64,000 nucleotides of DNA from Flavobacteriales bacterium UBA7690 (lineage in GTDB: Bacteria; Bacteroidota; Bacteroidia; Flavobacteriales_F; PHOS-HE28). The notes under the pieces are model-generated. The model did not search any database. It saw nothing but the letters and a program-made list of their open reading frames with translations, and was not told the origin of the DNA. Shown here piece by piece: positions 34,190 through 43,319 of the stretch. The translations under genes and the position numbers were made by a program. Position 1 is the stretch's first letter. Every line of letters begins with the position of its first letter. The stretch lies in contig DLGQ01000092.1 of assembly GCA_002482775.1 (NCBI GenBank), forward strand, positions 1 through 64,000. Reading direction: 5' to 3'.

Positions 34190-35982
34190 TGCACTGCAAG
34201 GGCTTTCAGCAGGACCGTGGCGCGCGACTCGCCGATGAGCGCTTGTACTGCTGCAGGTGCGGCTTCTTTTATGCCCCGGATGGAGCCGAATTCCTTCAGT
34301 AGTTTCTGAGCAGTTCCTGGGCCTATACCGGGGATCTCTTCCAACCCGGTGCGCACGATGCGTTTGCTGCGTTTGCCTCGGTGGTGCGTGATGCCGAAGC
34401 GGTGCGCCTCGTCGCGCATCTGTTGGATCACACGCAACGTGCTGCTGCGTTTGTCGATGTGCAGCGGTGCAGGGTCGTCGGGGAAGTAGAGCTCTTCGAG
34501 ACGTTTGGCGATCCCCACGAGTGCCACTTTTCCGCGCAGTCCTAGCCGGTCGAAAACGTTCATCGCCGCGTGTAACTGACCTTTTCCGCCATCGATCACC
34601 ACGAGCTGCGGCAGCGGTTCGCCTTCGGTGATCAAACGGGCATACCGGCGTTCCACGCTTTCCTCCATGCTCGCGAAATCATCCGGGCCTTCCACCGTGC
34701 GGATGTTGAAGTGCCGGTAGTCCTTCTTGCTCGGCTTGGCATCTTTGAAGACCACGCAGGCGCTCACGGGATCGGTGCCTTGGGTGTTGCTGTTGTCGAA
34801 ACACTCGATATGGCGCGGGAGTTCCGAGAGGTGCAGGTCCTGCTTCATCTGCTCCAGGATGCGGTTGGTGCTGGCTTCGGGATCAACCAGCTTCTCCTGC
34901 TTCTGTTTGTCGGCAAGGAAGAACCGCGCGTTGCGTTCGCACAGCTCCAACAACTTCTTCTTGTCGCCGATCTTCGGGACGATGAAGGTGAGGCCGGGCA
35001 CCTCGATCTCGGGATCGAACGGTACGATCGCCTCTGGTGCGGTGCCGTGGTAGCGTTCACGCAATTCGGCGATCGCCAGTTGCAGCATTTCCACATCGCT
35101 TTCTTCCAACCGCCGCTTCAGCTCTATCGTGATGCCATGGACAATGGCCCCGTCGATCACCCGCATGTAGCTGACATAGGTGCTGCTGGTGTCGCTCACC
35201 AAGCCGTAGATGTCCACGTCGCCGATGTCGGGGTTGACCACGATGCTCTTGGCGCGGTAGTTCTCCAGACGCTCGATCCGACTGCGGTAGTCCTCGGCCG
35301 CCTCGAACTCCAGCCGTTCGGCATGCTCATGCATCAAAGGCTTCAGTACTTTCAACAGGCCGCTCACCCGGCCTTTCACGATCTCGCGGACCTGCGTGAT
35401 GCTGGTGTTGTAATCGGCTTCGTCCTGCAAGCCCTCGCACGGTGCTTTGCAATTCCCGATGTGGTATTCCAGGCAACGTTTGAACTTCCCGGCGGCGATG
35501 TTCTTCGGCGAGAGGTCGTAGTTGCAAGTACGCAGTTTGTACAGTTTGTGCGTGAGCTGCAAGACCGTCTTCATGGTGCGAACACCGGCGTACGGACCAT
35601 AGTATTCGCTGCCGTCCTGTTCTGGATTCCGCATGCCCTCCACGCGAGGGAACCGCTCGTTGACGATCCGGATGAACGGGAAGCTCTTGTCGTCGCGCAG
35701 CAGGATGTTATAGCGCGGCTGGTGCTGCTTGATCAAGGAGTTCTCCAGCAACAGCGCCTCGAACTCCGTGGGCACGTGGATCACACGCAGGTCCACGATC
35801 TTGCGCACGAGGATGTTCGTCTTGCCATCGGTGTGCGTTTTGGCGAAGTAGCTGCTGACCCGGTGGCGCAGGTCCTTGGCCTTGCCCACATAGAGGATGG
35901 TGCCCTCCGCATCCAGGAACTGGTAGACCCCCGGTGTATGCGGGAGCAGTTTCACTTTCTCACGGACGTCGAGGTCGGACAT
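34186..35982 (-). CDS. uvrC: Excinuclease ABC subunit C
   Basis: 598 residues from the ATG at 35982. N-terminal GIY-YIG nuclease domain (GVYQFLDAEGTILYVGKAKDLRHRV), a Cys-rich CLEYHIGNCKAPCEG segment, the UVR motif near MHEHAERLEFEAAEDYR, the RNase-H-like 5' incision domain (IECFDNSN, VVIDGGKGQLHAA) and C-terminal helix-hairpin-helix (EEIPGIGPGTAQKLL). It makes both incisions in nucleotide excision repair. First gene of a five-gene operon with envelope and metabolic genes. Confidence 0.97.
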   Translation of the reverse strand: MSDLDVREKVKLLPHTPGVYQFLDAEGTILYVGKAKDLRHRVSSYFAKTHTDGKTNILVRKIVDLRVIHVPTEFEALLLENSLIKQHQPRYNILLRDDKSFPFIRIVNERFPRVEGMRNPEQDGSEYYGPYAGVRTMKTVLQLTHKLYKLRTCNYDLSPKNIAAGKFKRCLEYHIGNCKAPCEGLQDEADYNTSITQVREIVKGRVSGLLKVLKPLMHEHAERLEFEAAEDYRSRIERLENYRAKSIVVNPDIGDVDIYGLVSDTSSTYVSYMRVIDGAIVHGITIELKRRLEESDVEMLQLAIAELRERYHGTAPEAIVPFDPEIEVPGLTFIVPKIGDKKKLLELCERNARFFLADKQKQEKLVDPEASTNRILEQMKQDLHLSELPRHIECFDNSNTQGTDPVSACVVFKDAKPSKKDYRHFNIRTVEGPDDFASMEESVERRYARLITEGEPLPQLVVIDGGKGQLHAAMNVFDRLGLRGKVALVGIAKRLEELYFPDDPAPLHIDKRSSTLRVIQQMRDEAHRFGITHHRGKRSKRIVRTGLEEIPGIGPGTAQKLLKEFGSIRGIKEAAPAAVQALIGESRATVLLKALAVQ

Positions 35983-35988
35983 GCTGCA

Positions 35989-35996
35989 CAAAGATC
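35989..35996 (-). promoter_or_regulatory. -7 box GATCTTTG of uvrC
   Basis: Seven of eight bases fit the Bacteroidota -7 element, ending 7 nt before the start codon. Only 67 bp separate uvrC and lpxD starts. Confidence 0.4.
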
Positions 35997-36037
35997 GACC
36001 GATCCCCGGTAGGTTCATGTGGTACGGGAACGCGGGA

Positions 36038-36044
36038 TATCTTG
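36038..36044 (+). promoter_or_regulatory. -7 box TATCTTG of lpxD
   Basis: Ends 6 nt before the ATG at 36050, predicting leaderless mRNA and supporting that start. Confidence 0.4.
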
Positions 36045-36049
36045 TCGGC

Positions 36050-37066
36050 ATGCAATTCACCGCCACCCAGATCGCCCAACTTCTCCAAGGCACCGTTGAA
36101 GGCGACGCGAACGCGACCGTTAGCAAGCTATCCAAGATCGAAGAAGGCGGTGAAGGCTCACTGTCCTTCCTGGCGAATCCGGCCTATGCCCAGTACGTGT
36201 ATGGCACCACGGCGAGCGTCGTCATCATCGGCCAGGACTTCGCGTTGACCGCTCCGGTGAAGACCACCTTGGTGCGCGTGGCCGATGCGCAAGGGGCCTT
36301 CGCCAAAGTGTTGGAGATGTACAACACGATCAAGCTGGATAAGAAGGGTGTATCACCACAGGCTGTGATCGCATCCAGCGCAACGCTCGGCAAGAACTGC
36401 TACGTGGGTGCGCTGGCGTTCATCGGCGAGAACGTTAAGCTGGGCAACAACGTGAAGATCTACCCGCAGTGTTACGTGGGCGATAATGTGACGATCGCCG
36501 CCAACACAACACTGTTCGCTGGCGTGAAGATCTATTCCGATTGTGTGATCGGCGCACGGGTCATCATCCACAGCGGCACGGTGATCGGTAGTGATGGTTT
36601 CCGTTTCGCCACCGGCCCGGATGGCGGGCAGAAGATCCCGCAGATCGGGAACGTGGTGCTTGAAGATGACGTGGAGATCGGTGCCAATTGCGCGATCGAT
36701 AGGGCCACACTGGGCTCAACGATCCTGCGTAAAGGCGTCAAATTCGACAACCTGATCCACATCGCGCACAACGTGGAGGTGGGCGAGAACACCTACTATG
36801 CGGCAGGTGGTGTCGTGGCGGGGTCCACCAAGATCGGCAAGAACTGCATGTTCAGTGGACAGGTGGGTATCGTCGGTCACTTGAAGATCGCCGACGGCAC
36901 GATCATCGCGGCGCAAAGCGGGATCAGCAAGAACACCAAGGCAGGGGAGTCCTATATGGGATCACCAGCATGGGAAGCTGGGAAGTACCGCAAGAACTAC
37001 ATCCACTTCCGCAACCTGGAGAAGATCGTGGAACGCTTGGAGAAGTTGGAGAAGAGTGGCGGCTAG
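36050..37066 (+). CDS. lpxD: UDP-3-O-(3-hydroxyacyl)glucosamine N-acyltransferase
   Basis: 338 residues from the ATG at 36050. An N-terminal uridine-binding domain (residues 1-~100) is followed by left-handed beta-helix hexapeptide repeats (IGENVKLGNNVKI, VIGARVIIHSGTVIGSDGF), with the catalytic histidine region FDNLIHIAHNVEVG and a C-terminal helix (LEKIVERLEKLEK). It adds the second acyl chain to UDP-GlcN in lipid A synthesis, so the cell has an LPS outer membrane. Its TAG stop shares a CTAG with the convergent gene. Confidence 0.96.
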   Translation: MQFTATQIAQLLQGTVEGDANATVSKLSKIEEGGEGSLSFLANPAYAQYVYGTTASVVIIGQDFALTAPVKTTLVRVADAQGAFAKVLEMYNTIKLDKKGVSPQAVIASSATLGKNCYVGALAFIGENVKLGNNVKIYPQCYVGDNVTIAANTTLFAGVKIYSDCVIGARVIIHSGTVIGSDGFRFATGPDGGQKIPQIGNVVLEDDVEIGANCAIDRATLGSTILRKGVKFDNLIHIAHNVEVGENTYYAAGGVVAGSTKIGKNCMFSGQVGIVGHLKIADGTIIAAQSGISKNTKAGESYMGSPAWEAGKYRKNYIHFRNLEKIVERLEKLEKSGG

Positions 37067-40000
37067 GGCAATTGTTCCGAACGCGAATTGGTGGGTACCA
37101 CGCCGCCGATGTTCTGCAGTATGATGTCGCGGTCGTTACCTGACCCGGTGTACATCACGGAGCCGTCCATGTTGATGTCCTCGTCGTAGTAACCCAACAC
37201 GGTGTTCGTGGGCACCGTGCCGCCGATGCGGGAAAGGATCAGGTCCCGATCGTTCGCTGCGCCCGTGTAGAGGATGGCACCATCGGCGTTCCCATCTCCA
37301 GCCCACAACGCGGAAATGCTGCCGATGACCTTCCGTGCATCAGTACCGTACATCACCACAGCCGGGTCGCTCATGTTCAATTTCTTGACACCAGTACCCA
37401 AGGTTTGCGGAGCGAAGGTCATTGCACCCAAGTGGTTCCGGTGCAGTACAGCGACGTGATAGTCGCCGCGCGGGGCATCACTGAACACGAGCGGAGCTTT
37501 TCCCGAAGCCATCACCACGCGGCCATCGGCCAGGAGCATCGCGGGGATCTCATCGATCACCGAGGTCGTGTTCGCCGCACTGCGTAATTGCACGATCACC
37601 CAATCCACGGGTTTGGATGAACCTGTGCGTTGCATCATCGCGTTGTCCGCCACGCCACCAAGCTCGTAAGGGTCGTTCGCGGGCAACACATCGGCGGTGC
37701 GCAGATCGGTGCGCATGGTGTTCACCACCGTTGGCCCTTCCAGGAACACCGTTAGATCAAGCTCCGCGTCACCATCGATGTAGTCGAACGTGCCGTCGCT
37801 ATCACGATCCACACCGGAGCGGATCTTCGTGTTCGGATGCACGATCATCCAGGTGAGCGGTGAGGATCCACTCTGCGCCGCGGTGACCAATTGGCTGTGA
37901 GAGACGGAAGCTGCACCGTTCAGGTCGGGCTGGTAGTTGTCGCTTCCCAAGTAGTAGAACCCACGCTGCTCACCGTTCCACAAACCTTTCACGATCATCG
38001 CGTACTCGGTGGGCTTGTCGTTCACCAAGGTCTTCATCGTGGTGAGCTGCGTTGTGCTGCCGACCGCGCCGTTCACCGTGTGGCGCAACCCAACAGCGGG
38101 CATGGCATCCTGCGTGGGATGTACACGGTCGAAGGCATGACTGGCCGGGCTGTTCACCGGGTCTATGCCACCGGACCAACTGAGGAGTTCGGGCTCATAG
38201 TCCCCGAAGTAATGGCCGTTCACGCCCGGGCTATTGAAGAGCGTTTCCATGATCCCATCGCTCATCAGGCCGAAGCCCGTTGTGCATTCCGTGGTGTTGT
38301 AGAAGAAGCCGTTCTTCTTGTACACCGAACGCAGGTCGGGCACCATGTTGGTGTTATTGGTCATCACTACTTGGCCCGCGTTGGTGTTGCTGCCGTTGCC
38401 AGGAAGGTGACCACGCCCACTGCCGGTCTGGTGGCAGTGCGAACAGTTCACGTTCACCGCTACGAAGAGCCGTACACCCGCTGTGGGCACCGTCTGGAAC
38501 GTTGTTCCGGTGAAACGCACGCGGTTCGGGTTGTTCATGCGTTCCACCGTGGAGGCCACGGAAACTTCCGGACGGAAGGTGCGGTATGGGTTCGGTACGT
38601 ACCATGAAGCAGCGAGGAAGTCCGAGAACTCCTGCATGCCAACGGCATCAAGCGGAGCATCGGTGCCTTGCAGGTCGCGGAACGCACCGGCGAAATCGTG
38701 GAAGGTCTGCTTGTCTCCACGCCAGTGCAACTTGCCAGTTCCCCGGTTGATGATGTCGATCAGGAATTGCGTCGTCTTCAACCCTTTCATCGGGTGGAAG
38801 GTCTTGTTGCCCGCTGCGTCGTTCACCGATGTCATTTCCCCGGCCGGGTTGCCGAGGTCCCACGCCAAACGATCCCACTTGCCATCCACATGGCACGAAC
38901 CGCACGAGATCTGCCCGTGACCACTTCCGGTGTGCGTGTCGTAAAGATGTTTGCGACCCGTCTTGATCACCAACGGCGTAGGATCGAAGAAGCTGGTGCG
39001 CGCCACTTCTTTGTCCGTGCCCATGTCGATTGTGGAGACGGAGCCATCGAACTTGTTCAAAACGTAAACGCGGTTGCGCGCATCGTCGACCACCACACCA
39101 GTGGGGCCTTCACCCACTTCGATGGGATCCGGAACGGTCCGTGCCCCAGTGCTTCCGATGGTGATCACGTTGTTGGAACCCATGCCTGTTACATAGGCCT
39201 TGCTCCCATCCGCTTTCCATGCGATACCACGCGGATCACCAATGGACCGTTCGCGATCGGCGGGAGCCGAAGTGTGTGTGCTGTAGTTGATGTGCGGATT
39301 GAGGTCCGTGCGTGTAACGCTTCCTGCACCCAGGAAGCGCGAAACGTTCACCGTGAGGAATTTGCCGCGCAGGTTCGGCTCGAAACGGATCTCGTTCGTG
39401 GCGTCGGTACCGATCACGTACACCTCGCCGCTCGGGTGGACGGACATGCTCATGAGGATGTTGCCGAGCGTGTGTTTATAGGTCACACCGGCCGTTGTCG
39501 GGTTGTTCGCGTTCAAGATGGCCACGTCGCGATCGGGCATGTCCCATCCCGAAATACGCAAGGTGTTCGGTAGACCGCCGCTAACGAGGTTGGTCCAGTT
39601 GCGCCCGTTGGCATCCATCCATTGGCCAGCCGCGTTCTTGCGCACCACGAGGCTGTTGTTGCCGGGCGCCACAGGATTGTTCGGGTTCATCGGAGGGTTG
39701 AAGCCGGTAGCACCCGAATTCGGTACGGGAACTATCCCGCCATAAGGACCAGCGGGATTGGCCACCACATTCGGGATAGTGGTGCAAGCGCCGGTCTGTA
39801 CCGAGCAGAAGTTGCTCGCATGGAACTGGCTGCCGGGGATCACCGTGGTCTGGTTGCCGCTTTCGAAGAAGGCACAATACACCGTGTTCCCATCCGGGCT
39901 TACGGCGAGCGCGCGGGGTTGTTCACCCTTCAACAAGACTTGCGTTGGTGCGGTGTTCAAGTTCGCGAGATCGAACACCTGGATCATTTCCTGTTCCGCG

Positions 40001-40467
40001 CAACTGACGAACGCTTTCTGTGGAGATCCCGCGAAGACCACATCCGATGGCTCGTTCTCCGTAGCCACACTGCGGATGGTCGCTTTCAACGTGAGGTCGA
40101 CGATGCTGATGTCATCGCTCACGTGGTTCACCACCCACACCTCGTTGTTGGTGCGCGCACGTACGGTCACGGGGTCGGTGCCGACCGGGATGGAAGCACT
40201 GTGCAGGATATCGGTGGCGCTGAGGGTGTAGACCTCCAAAGCATTGTTCGCGGTGTTCACCACCAACAGCTTGCTTCCATCGGGCGTCTTGTCCATCGGA
40301 TGCACATGCGCCGATTCGAAGTTCACGAAGTCGCTGAGCGGTACAGCTGATTTCGCCCCGCCTTGAAGGGATGCGCGTTCGGGTTCTACCGTGGCGGAAA
40401 GACCAATGATGGAACCGGCGGTAGTGAGCGCGATCCAAGTGTTGCGGTGGCGTAACACGGTCTTCAT
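37063..40467 (-). CDS. Exported YVTN beta-propeller protein with two haem c motifs
   Basis: 1134 residues with a putative N-terminal signal. Residues ~50-490 are YVTN-type beta-propeller repeats (SPDGNTVYCAF, DARNRVYVLNKFDG). A cytochrome-c/di-haem-peroxidase-like part follows, with CGSCH (522-526) and CSHCH (~675-679) as haem attachment sites. The C-terminal ~80 residues have two related units, DGNADGAILYTGAANDRDLI and DINMDGSVMYTGSGNDRDII, ending in EQLP. I have seen this ending on secreted Bacteroidota proteins and it may be a sorting or dockerin-like tail. Probably a secreted or periplasmic redox protein; substrate unknown. Confidence 0.82.
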   Translation of the reverse strand: MKTVLRHRNTWIALTTAGSIIGLSATVEPERASLQGGAKSAVPLSDFVNFESAHVHPMDKTPDGSKLLVVNTANNALEVYTLSATDILHSASIPVGTDPVTVRARTNNEVWVVNHVSDDISIVDLTLKATIRSVATENEPSDVVFAGSPQKAFVSCAEQEMIQVFDLANLNTAPTQVLLKGEQPRALAVSPDGNTVYCAFFESGNQTTVIPGSQFHASNFCSVQTGACTTIPNVVANPAGPYGGIVPVPNSGATGFNPPMNPNNPVAPGNNSLVVRKNAAGQWMDANGRNWTNLVSGGLPNTLRISGWDMPDRDVAILNANNPTTAGVTYKHTLGNILMSMSVHPSGEVYVIGTDATNEIRFEPNLRGKFLTVNVSRFLGAGSVTRTDLNPHINYSTHTSAPADRERSIGDPRGIAWKADGSKAYVTGMGSNNVITIGSTGARTVPDPIEVGEGPTGVVVDDARNRVYVLNKFDGSVSTIDMGTDKEVARTSFFDPTPLVIKTGRKHLYDTHTGSGHGQISCGSCHVDGKWDRLAWDLGNPAGEMTSVNDAAGNKTFHPMKGLKTTQFLIDIINRGTGKLHWRGDKQTFHDFAGAFRDLQGTDAPLDAVGMQEFSDFLAASWYVPNPYRTFRPEVSVASTVERMNNPNRVRFTGTTFQTVPTAGVRLFVAVNVNCSHCHQTGSGRGHLPGNGSNTNAGQVVMTNNTNMVPDLRSVYKKNGFFYNTTECTTGFGLMSDGIMETLFNSPGVNGHYFGDYEPELLSWSGGIDPVNSPASHAFDRVHPTQDAMPAVGLRHTVNGAVGSTTQLTTMKTLVNDKPTEYAMIVKGLWNGEQRGFYYLGSDNYQPDLNGAASVSHSQLVTAAQSGSSPLTWMIVHPNTKIRSGVDRDSDGTFDYIDGDAELDLTVFLEGPTVVNTMRTDLRTADVLPANDPYELGGVADNAMMQRTGSSKPVDWVIVQLRSAANTTSVIDEIPAMLLADGRVVMASGKAPLVFSDAPRGDYHVAVLHRNHLGAMTFAPQTLGTGVKKLNMSDPAVVMYGTDARKVIGSISALWAGDGNADGAILYTGAANDRDLILSRIGGTVPTNTVLGYYDEDINMDGSVMYTGSGNDRDIILQNIGGVVPTNSRSEQLP

Positions 40468-40528
40468 GTGTAGAGAAGGTTGGTGGACGACCGGCCGTTG
40501 AATGGTGACCCGACGAAGAACTAAACTA

Positions 40529-40550
40529 GCCCAATGGAGGCCACTTGGGC
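40529..40550. terminator. Hairpin after the aldehyde dehydrogenase
   Basis: GCCCAATGG pairs with CCA-C-TTGGGC (one bulged C) around AGG, 23 nt after the ALDH stop on the minus strand. A T-rich stretch follows in the direction of transcription, so an intrinsic terminator is plausible. Confidence 0.5.
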
Positions 40551-40572
40551 AAGCCGTGGGGCGAATGGATGG

Positions 40573-42021
40573 TCAATAGACCAACAACCGCGGCTCGCTC
40601 ATCTCTTCCATGGCGTATTTCACCCCTTCGCGCCCCAGCCCACTGTCCTTGATGCCGCCGTATGGCATGCTGTCGATGCGGAAACCCGGCACGTTGTTCA
40701 TGATGATGCCGCCTACCTCCAGCTCGTTGTGCGCCACCTTCATGTGTGCGATGCTCGGGGTGAAGACCCCCGCCTGCAACCCGTAGGTGGAGTCGTTCAC
40801 GCAGGCGATGGCTTCGTTGAAGTCGGCCACTTCCTCGATGATCGTGACGGGTCCGAAGACTTCGGCGCAGCTCACCTTCATGGTGTTCTTCGTGCCGGTG
40901 AGCAAGGTGGCAGCGTAAACGTTTCGGTTCGCATTGACTGGCTTACCACCCGCAAGTACTTGGGCACCGCCATTCACCGCCTCTTCCACCCACGTGCTGA
41001 TGCGTTGGAAGTGTGTCTTATCGATGATGGGTCCTACCGTCACCGTGGCATCGCTGGGGTCACCTGCCTTCAACGCGTTGAACTCCTTCACTAGTAGATC
41101 ACGGAACTGGGTGAATACGTTCTTCACCACATAGATGCGTTGGGTGCTGATGCACGTCTGGCCCGCATAGAGGTTCGCACCCATCGCAACGCTCTTCGCG
41201 GTGGCGGCAAGGTCCACGCCTTCGTCCACGATCACGCTGGCGTTCCCACCGAGCTCGAGCGCTACCTTCTTCTTGCCGCAGATGTTCTTCAAGTGCCAGC
41301 CCACTTTGTCACTTCCGGTGAAGCTGAGCATGGCCACACGTTCGTCTTTCACCAGTTTTTCGGCTACGGGCACATTGCAGATCAACACGCTGAAAGCGCC
41401 TTTCGGCCAGCCGATCTCTTCCATGAACAGCCCGAGCACGAACGAGCTCAATGGCGCCTGTGGTGCGGGTTTCAACACCACCGGGCAACCGATGGCCATC
41501 GCGGGCGCTACTTTGTGCAATACGAGGTTCAGTGGGAAGTTGAACGGTGTGATCGCTGCGATGACACCAATGGGGAACCGTTTCGTTACCGCTGTCTTGC
41601 CCACACCGGCACCGTAGTCCAACGCCACCACTTCACCGGAGAAACGCAACGCTTCCGCTGCCGCCGTGCGCACCGTGGTGATGCACCGCGCGATCTCGGT
41701 CTTCGCATAACCGATCGGCTTGCCACCTTCCTGCACGATCAAGTTCGCAAGTGCTTCCTCATGCTTCGCGATCAATGCCGCCAACGCTTCCAATTTGGTA
41801 CTGCGCTCTCCCGCGCTCATCTTGCGCAACACCTCCCGGCTCGCATACGCCGCGGCGATGGCCTCTTCCATCTGCGCTTCGGTGGCATGTGGGATGCGTG
41901 CCAGTTCGGTGCCGTGGTATTTGTCCACCACTGTGTTGAAGGTGCCGTCGCCTTCAGTGATCCAGGTGCCGTTGATGAGGTTGGCGGGAGTGAAGAGCGT
42001 GGTAGTGGGGGTTGCGGACAT
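40573..42021 (-). CDS. NAD(P)-dependent aldehyde dehydrogenase (GapN/succinate-semialdehyde-like)
   Basis: 482 residues, full length. Catalytic cysteine in YAGQTCISTQRI (C290), general base in ALELGGN (E256), nucleotide-binding FTGSDKVGWH and the AITPFNFPLNL motif. The YAGQTC and LELGGN variants place it near GapN, lactaldehyde and related semialdehyde dehydrogenases. With the decarboxylase and C45 genes upstream on the same strand it may oxidise an amine-derived aldehyde, which is inference. Distinct from the class 3 enzyme at 30858. Confidence 0.92.
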   Translation of the reverse strand: MSATPTTTLFTPANLINGTWITEGDGTFNTVVDKYHGTELARIPHATEAQMEEAIAAAYASREVLRKMSAGERSTKLEALAALIAKHEEALANLIVQEGGKPIGYAKTEIARCITTVRTAAAEALRFSGEVVALDYGAGVGKTAVTKRFPIGVIAAITPFNFPLNLVLHKVAPAMAIGCPVVLKPAPQAPLSSFVLGLFMEEIGWPKGAFSVLICNVPVAEKLVKDERVAMLSFTGSDKVGWHLKNICGKKKVALELGGNASVIVDEGVDLAATAKSVAMGANLYAGQTCISTQRIYVVKNVFTQFRDLLVKEFNALKAGDPSDATVTVGPIIDKTHFQRISTWVEEAVNGGAQVLAGGKPVNANRNVYAATLLTGTKNTMKVSCAEVFGPVTIIEEVADFNEAIACVNDSTYGLQAGVFTPSIAHMKVAHNELEVGGIIMNNVPGFRIDSMPYGGIKDSGLGREGVKYAMEEMSEPRLLVY

Positions 42022-42025
42022 GGCG

Positions 42026-42033
42026 CGAAATTA
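42026..42033 (-). promoter_or_regulatory. -7 box TAATTTCG of the aldehyde dehydrogenase
   Basis: Full TAnnTTCG match ending 5 nt before the ATG: one of the clearest leaderless candidates. Confidence 0.5.
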
Positions 42034-42090
42034 CGGCCCGTGTGCGGTGTCGGACTTCCTGAAAATTATCGACTATGAGGAGGCGAATTC

Positions 42091-42186
42091 GTCCACGGAT
42101 ATCACAGATGTGCTCGCTACCGCTGCGCCAATGCGCCTACTAGTTCATGACTGCCGGTAGGCAGTCCATCTGTGACATCCGTGGAC
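42091..42186. repeat. Long inverted repeat with nested hairpins, between C45 and ALDH genes
   Basis: 20-nt arms (42091-42110 and 42167-42186) match at 19 of 20 positions. The right arm contains the related words ATCTGTGAC and ATCCGTGGAC. The 56-nt loop itself folds: GACTGCC/GGCAGTC (42149-42166) and a GCGC/GCGC stem. It lies 24 nt after the C45 stop. Confidence 0.7.
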
Positions 42187-42210
42187 AAAGACCGAAGCGA
42201 GTCGATCCAA

Positions 42211-43203
42211 CTACTTGGCCAAGTACCTTCCCACCGGCTTCAACAGCACCACCTGCACTTCCTGCTCCTCGAAACGCTTGAAGCTCGCCTCCACCTGTTT
42301 TTCCGGCCAAATGATCTGTACACGACCTTTCGCGACATCATAAGCCGCCGTGTAGAGCGTACCGAAGCCGCGCAGGTATTGCTGGCTGTAAAGCGGTGGG
42401 CGCATGAACTGCTTGATCATGTTCGCACGGGTCTGCTTGGGCTCGGCGATGCTTTGCTCCAGGAAGTGTTTGCGCTCGATGGTGTGCGTGAAGGCCGCGT
42501 ACTCATCCCACTCCACTTGGTGCTGGTGGTTGCAGGCAACGGCTTGGTACACCACCTGCGCTGGACGATCCGGGTTCATGTACACCGTGGCGAACTTTCC
42601 GGTCTTGTCCACGAGCGTGACGTTGTAACCCATATGGACCGGAATGCGCGTGAGCGCGGTGCAGGCTTCTTCAACGTTGCTGCACGTTTCCAGCACGTAG
42701 CGGATCACTAGCGGTATGCCGAAGCCCACACCGGTCACCTTTCTTCCGCCGAAAGCCAACGCAACGGCAAGTCCATCCGCGTTCATGCCGTCCAACAAAC
42801 CCCAGCCGCTGTCCTGGATGCCGATCACGGGTTTCACATACTCCGTGTAACGCATGCGCCCATCGAAGAAACGCGGGTCGAAGTCGTAGTTGCGGATCAG
42901 CGTGGGAGAACCTTTCGTCCACGCCACTTGTGAGCAACCCGCCATGTACGGCGGTGGGCACCACATGCTGAGGAACCGCGAAGCCATGTCGTCGTTGTTC
43001 GATAGGCGGCACAAGGTGTTGTAGACCGGGATCAACTCCGGCATGTGCAGTTCCAACAAACTGCGACAAGTCACGATATCAGGGCGCTTCTCCAGCCCCT
43101 CACTCTCGTACCAGATCTTGAAAAGCGGCCAAGCGCGATCAAAGAAAGTTTGCCAGCGGTCGCTGGGCCAGGGTTCTTTGACAAGTTTCAGGTGTACGTA
43201 CAT
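42211..43203 (-). CDS. C45-family Ntn hydrolase / acyltransferase-like protein
   Basis: 330 residues from the ATG at 43203. The region MAGCSQVAW (Cys90) followed by TLIRNYDFDPR and WGLLDGMNADGLAVALAFGG is the pattern of acyl-CoA:6-aminopenicillanate acyltransferase-like (peptidase C45) enzymes, where the cysteine becomes the N-terminal nucleophile after self-cleavage. That gives an ~89-residue prosegment. Later landmarks are GFGIPLVIRYVLE and GYNVTLVDKTGKFATVY. Family members hydrolyse or form amide bonds of acyl-amines and peptides. No signal peptide. Likely works with the ATP-grasp ligase and decarboxylase upstream on the same strand. Confidence 0.85.
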   Translation of the reverse strand: MYVHLKLVKEPWPSDRWQTFFDRAWPLFKIWYESEGLEKRPDIVTCRSLLELHMPELIPVYNTLCRLSNNDDMASRFLSMWCPPPYMAGCSQVAWTKGSPTLIRNYDFDPRFFDGRMRYTEYVKPVIGIQDSGWGLLDGMNADGLAVALAFGGRKVTGVGFGIPLVIRYVLETCSNVEEACTALTRIPVHMGYNVTLVDKTGKFATVYMNPDRPAQVVYQAVACNHQHQVEWDEYAAFTHTIERKHFLEQSIAEPKQTRANMIKQFMRPPLYSQQYLRGFGTLYTAAYDVAKGRVQIIWPEKQVEASFKRFEEQEVQVVLLKPVGRYLAK

Positions 43204-43233
43204 CGCTCTCTTCGTTCGCGGTACTGAAGTACT

Positions 43234-43309
43234 GGGTATAGGGTATTGGGTACAGGGTAGCACAGCTCGGAGCTGCTACCGTGTACCCAATACCCTGTAC
43301 CCGATACCC
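43234..43309. repeat. 76-bp inverted repeat of iterated TACCCnn phrases
   Basis: The right arm reads TACCCAA, TACCCTG, TACCCGA, TACCC in 7-nt steps. The left arm is the complement with one unit fewer, and the tip continues as AGCT-CGG-AGCT. It lies between the ATP-grasp stop (43320) and the C45 start (43203). It may terminate most ATP-grasp transcripts or protect their 3' ends. Confidence 0.8.
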
Positions 43310-43319
43310 GCATTCATTT

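Noticed and set aside
34711..36012. 433-codon frame opposite uvrC
   Set aside because: Same reason: full overlap with a clear uvrC and no recognisable domain.
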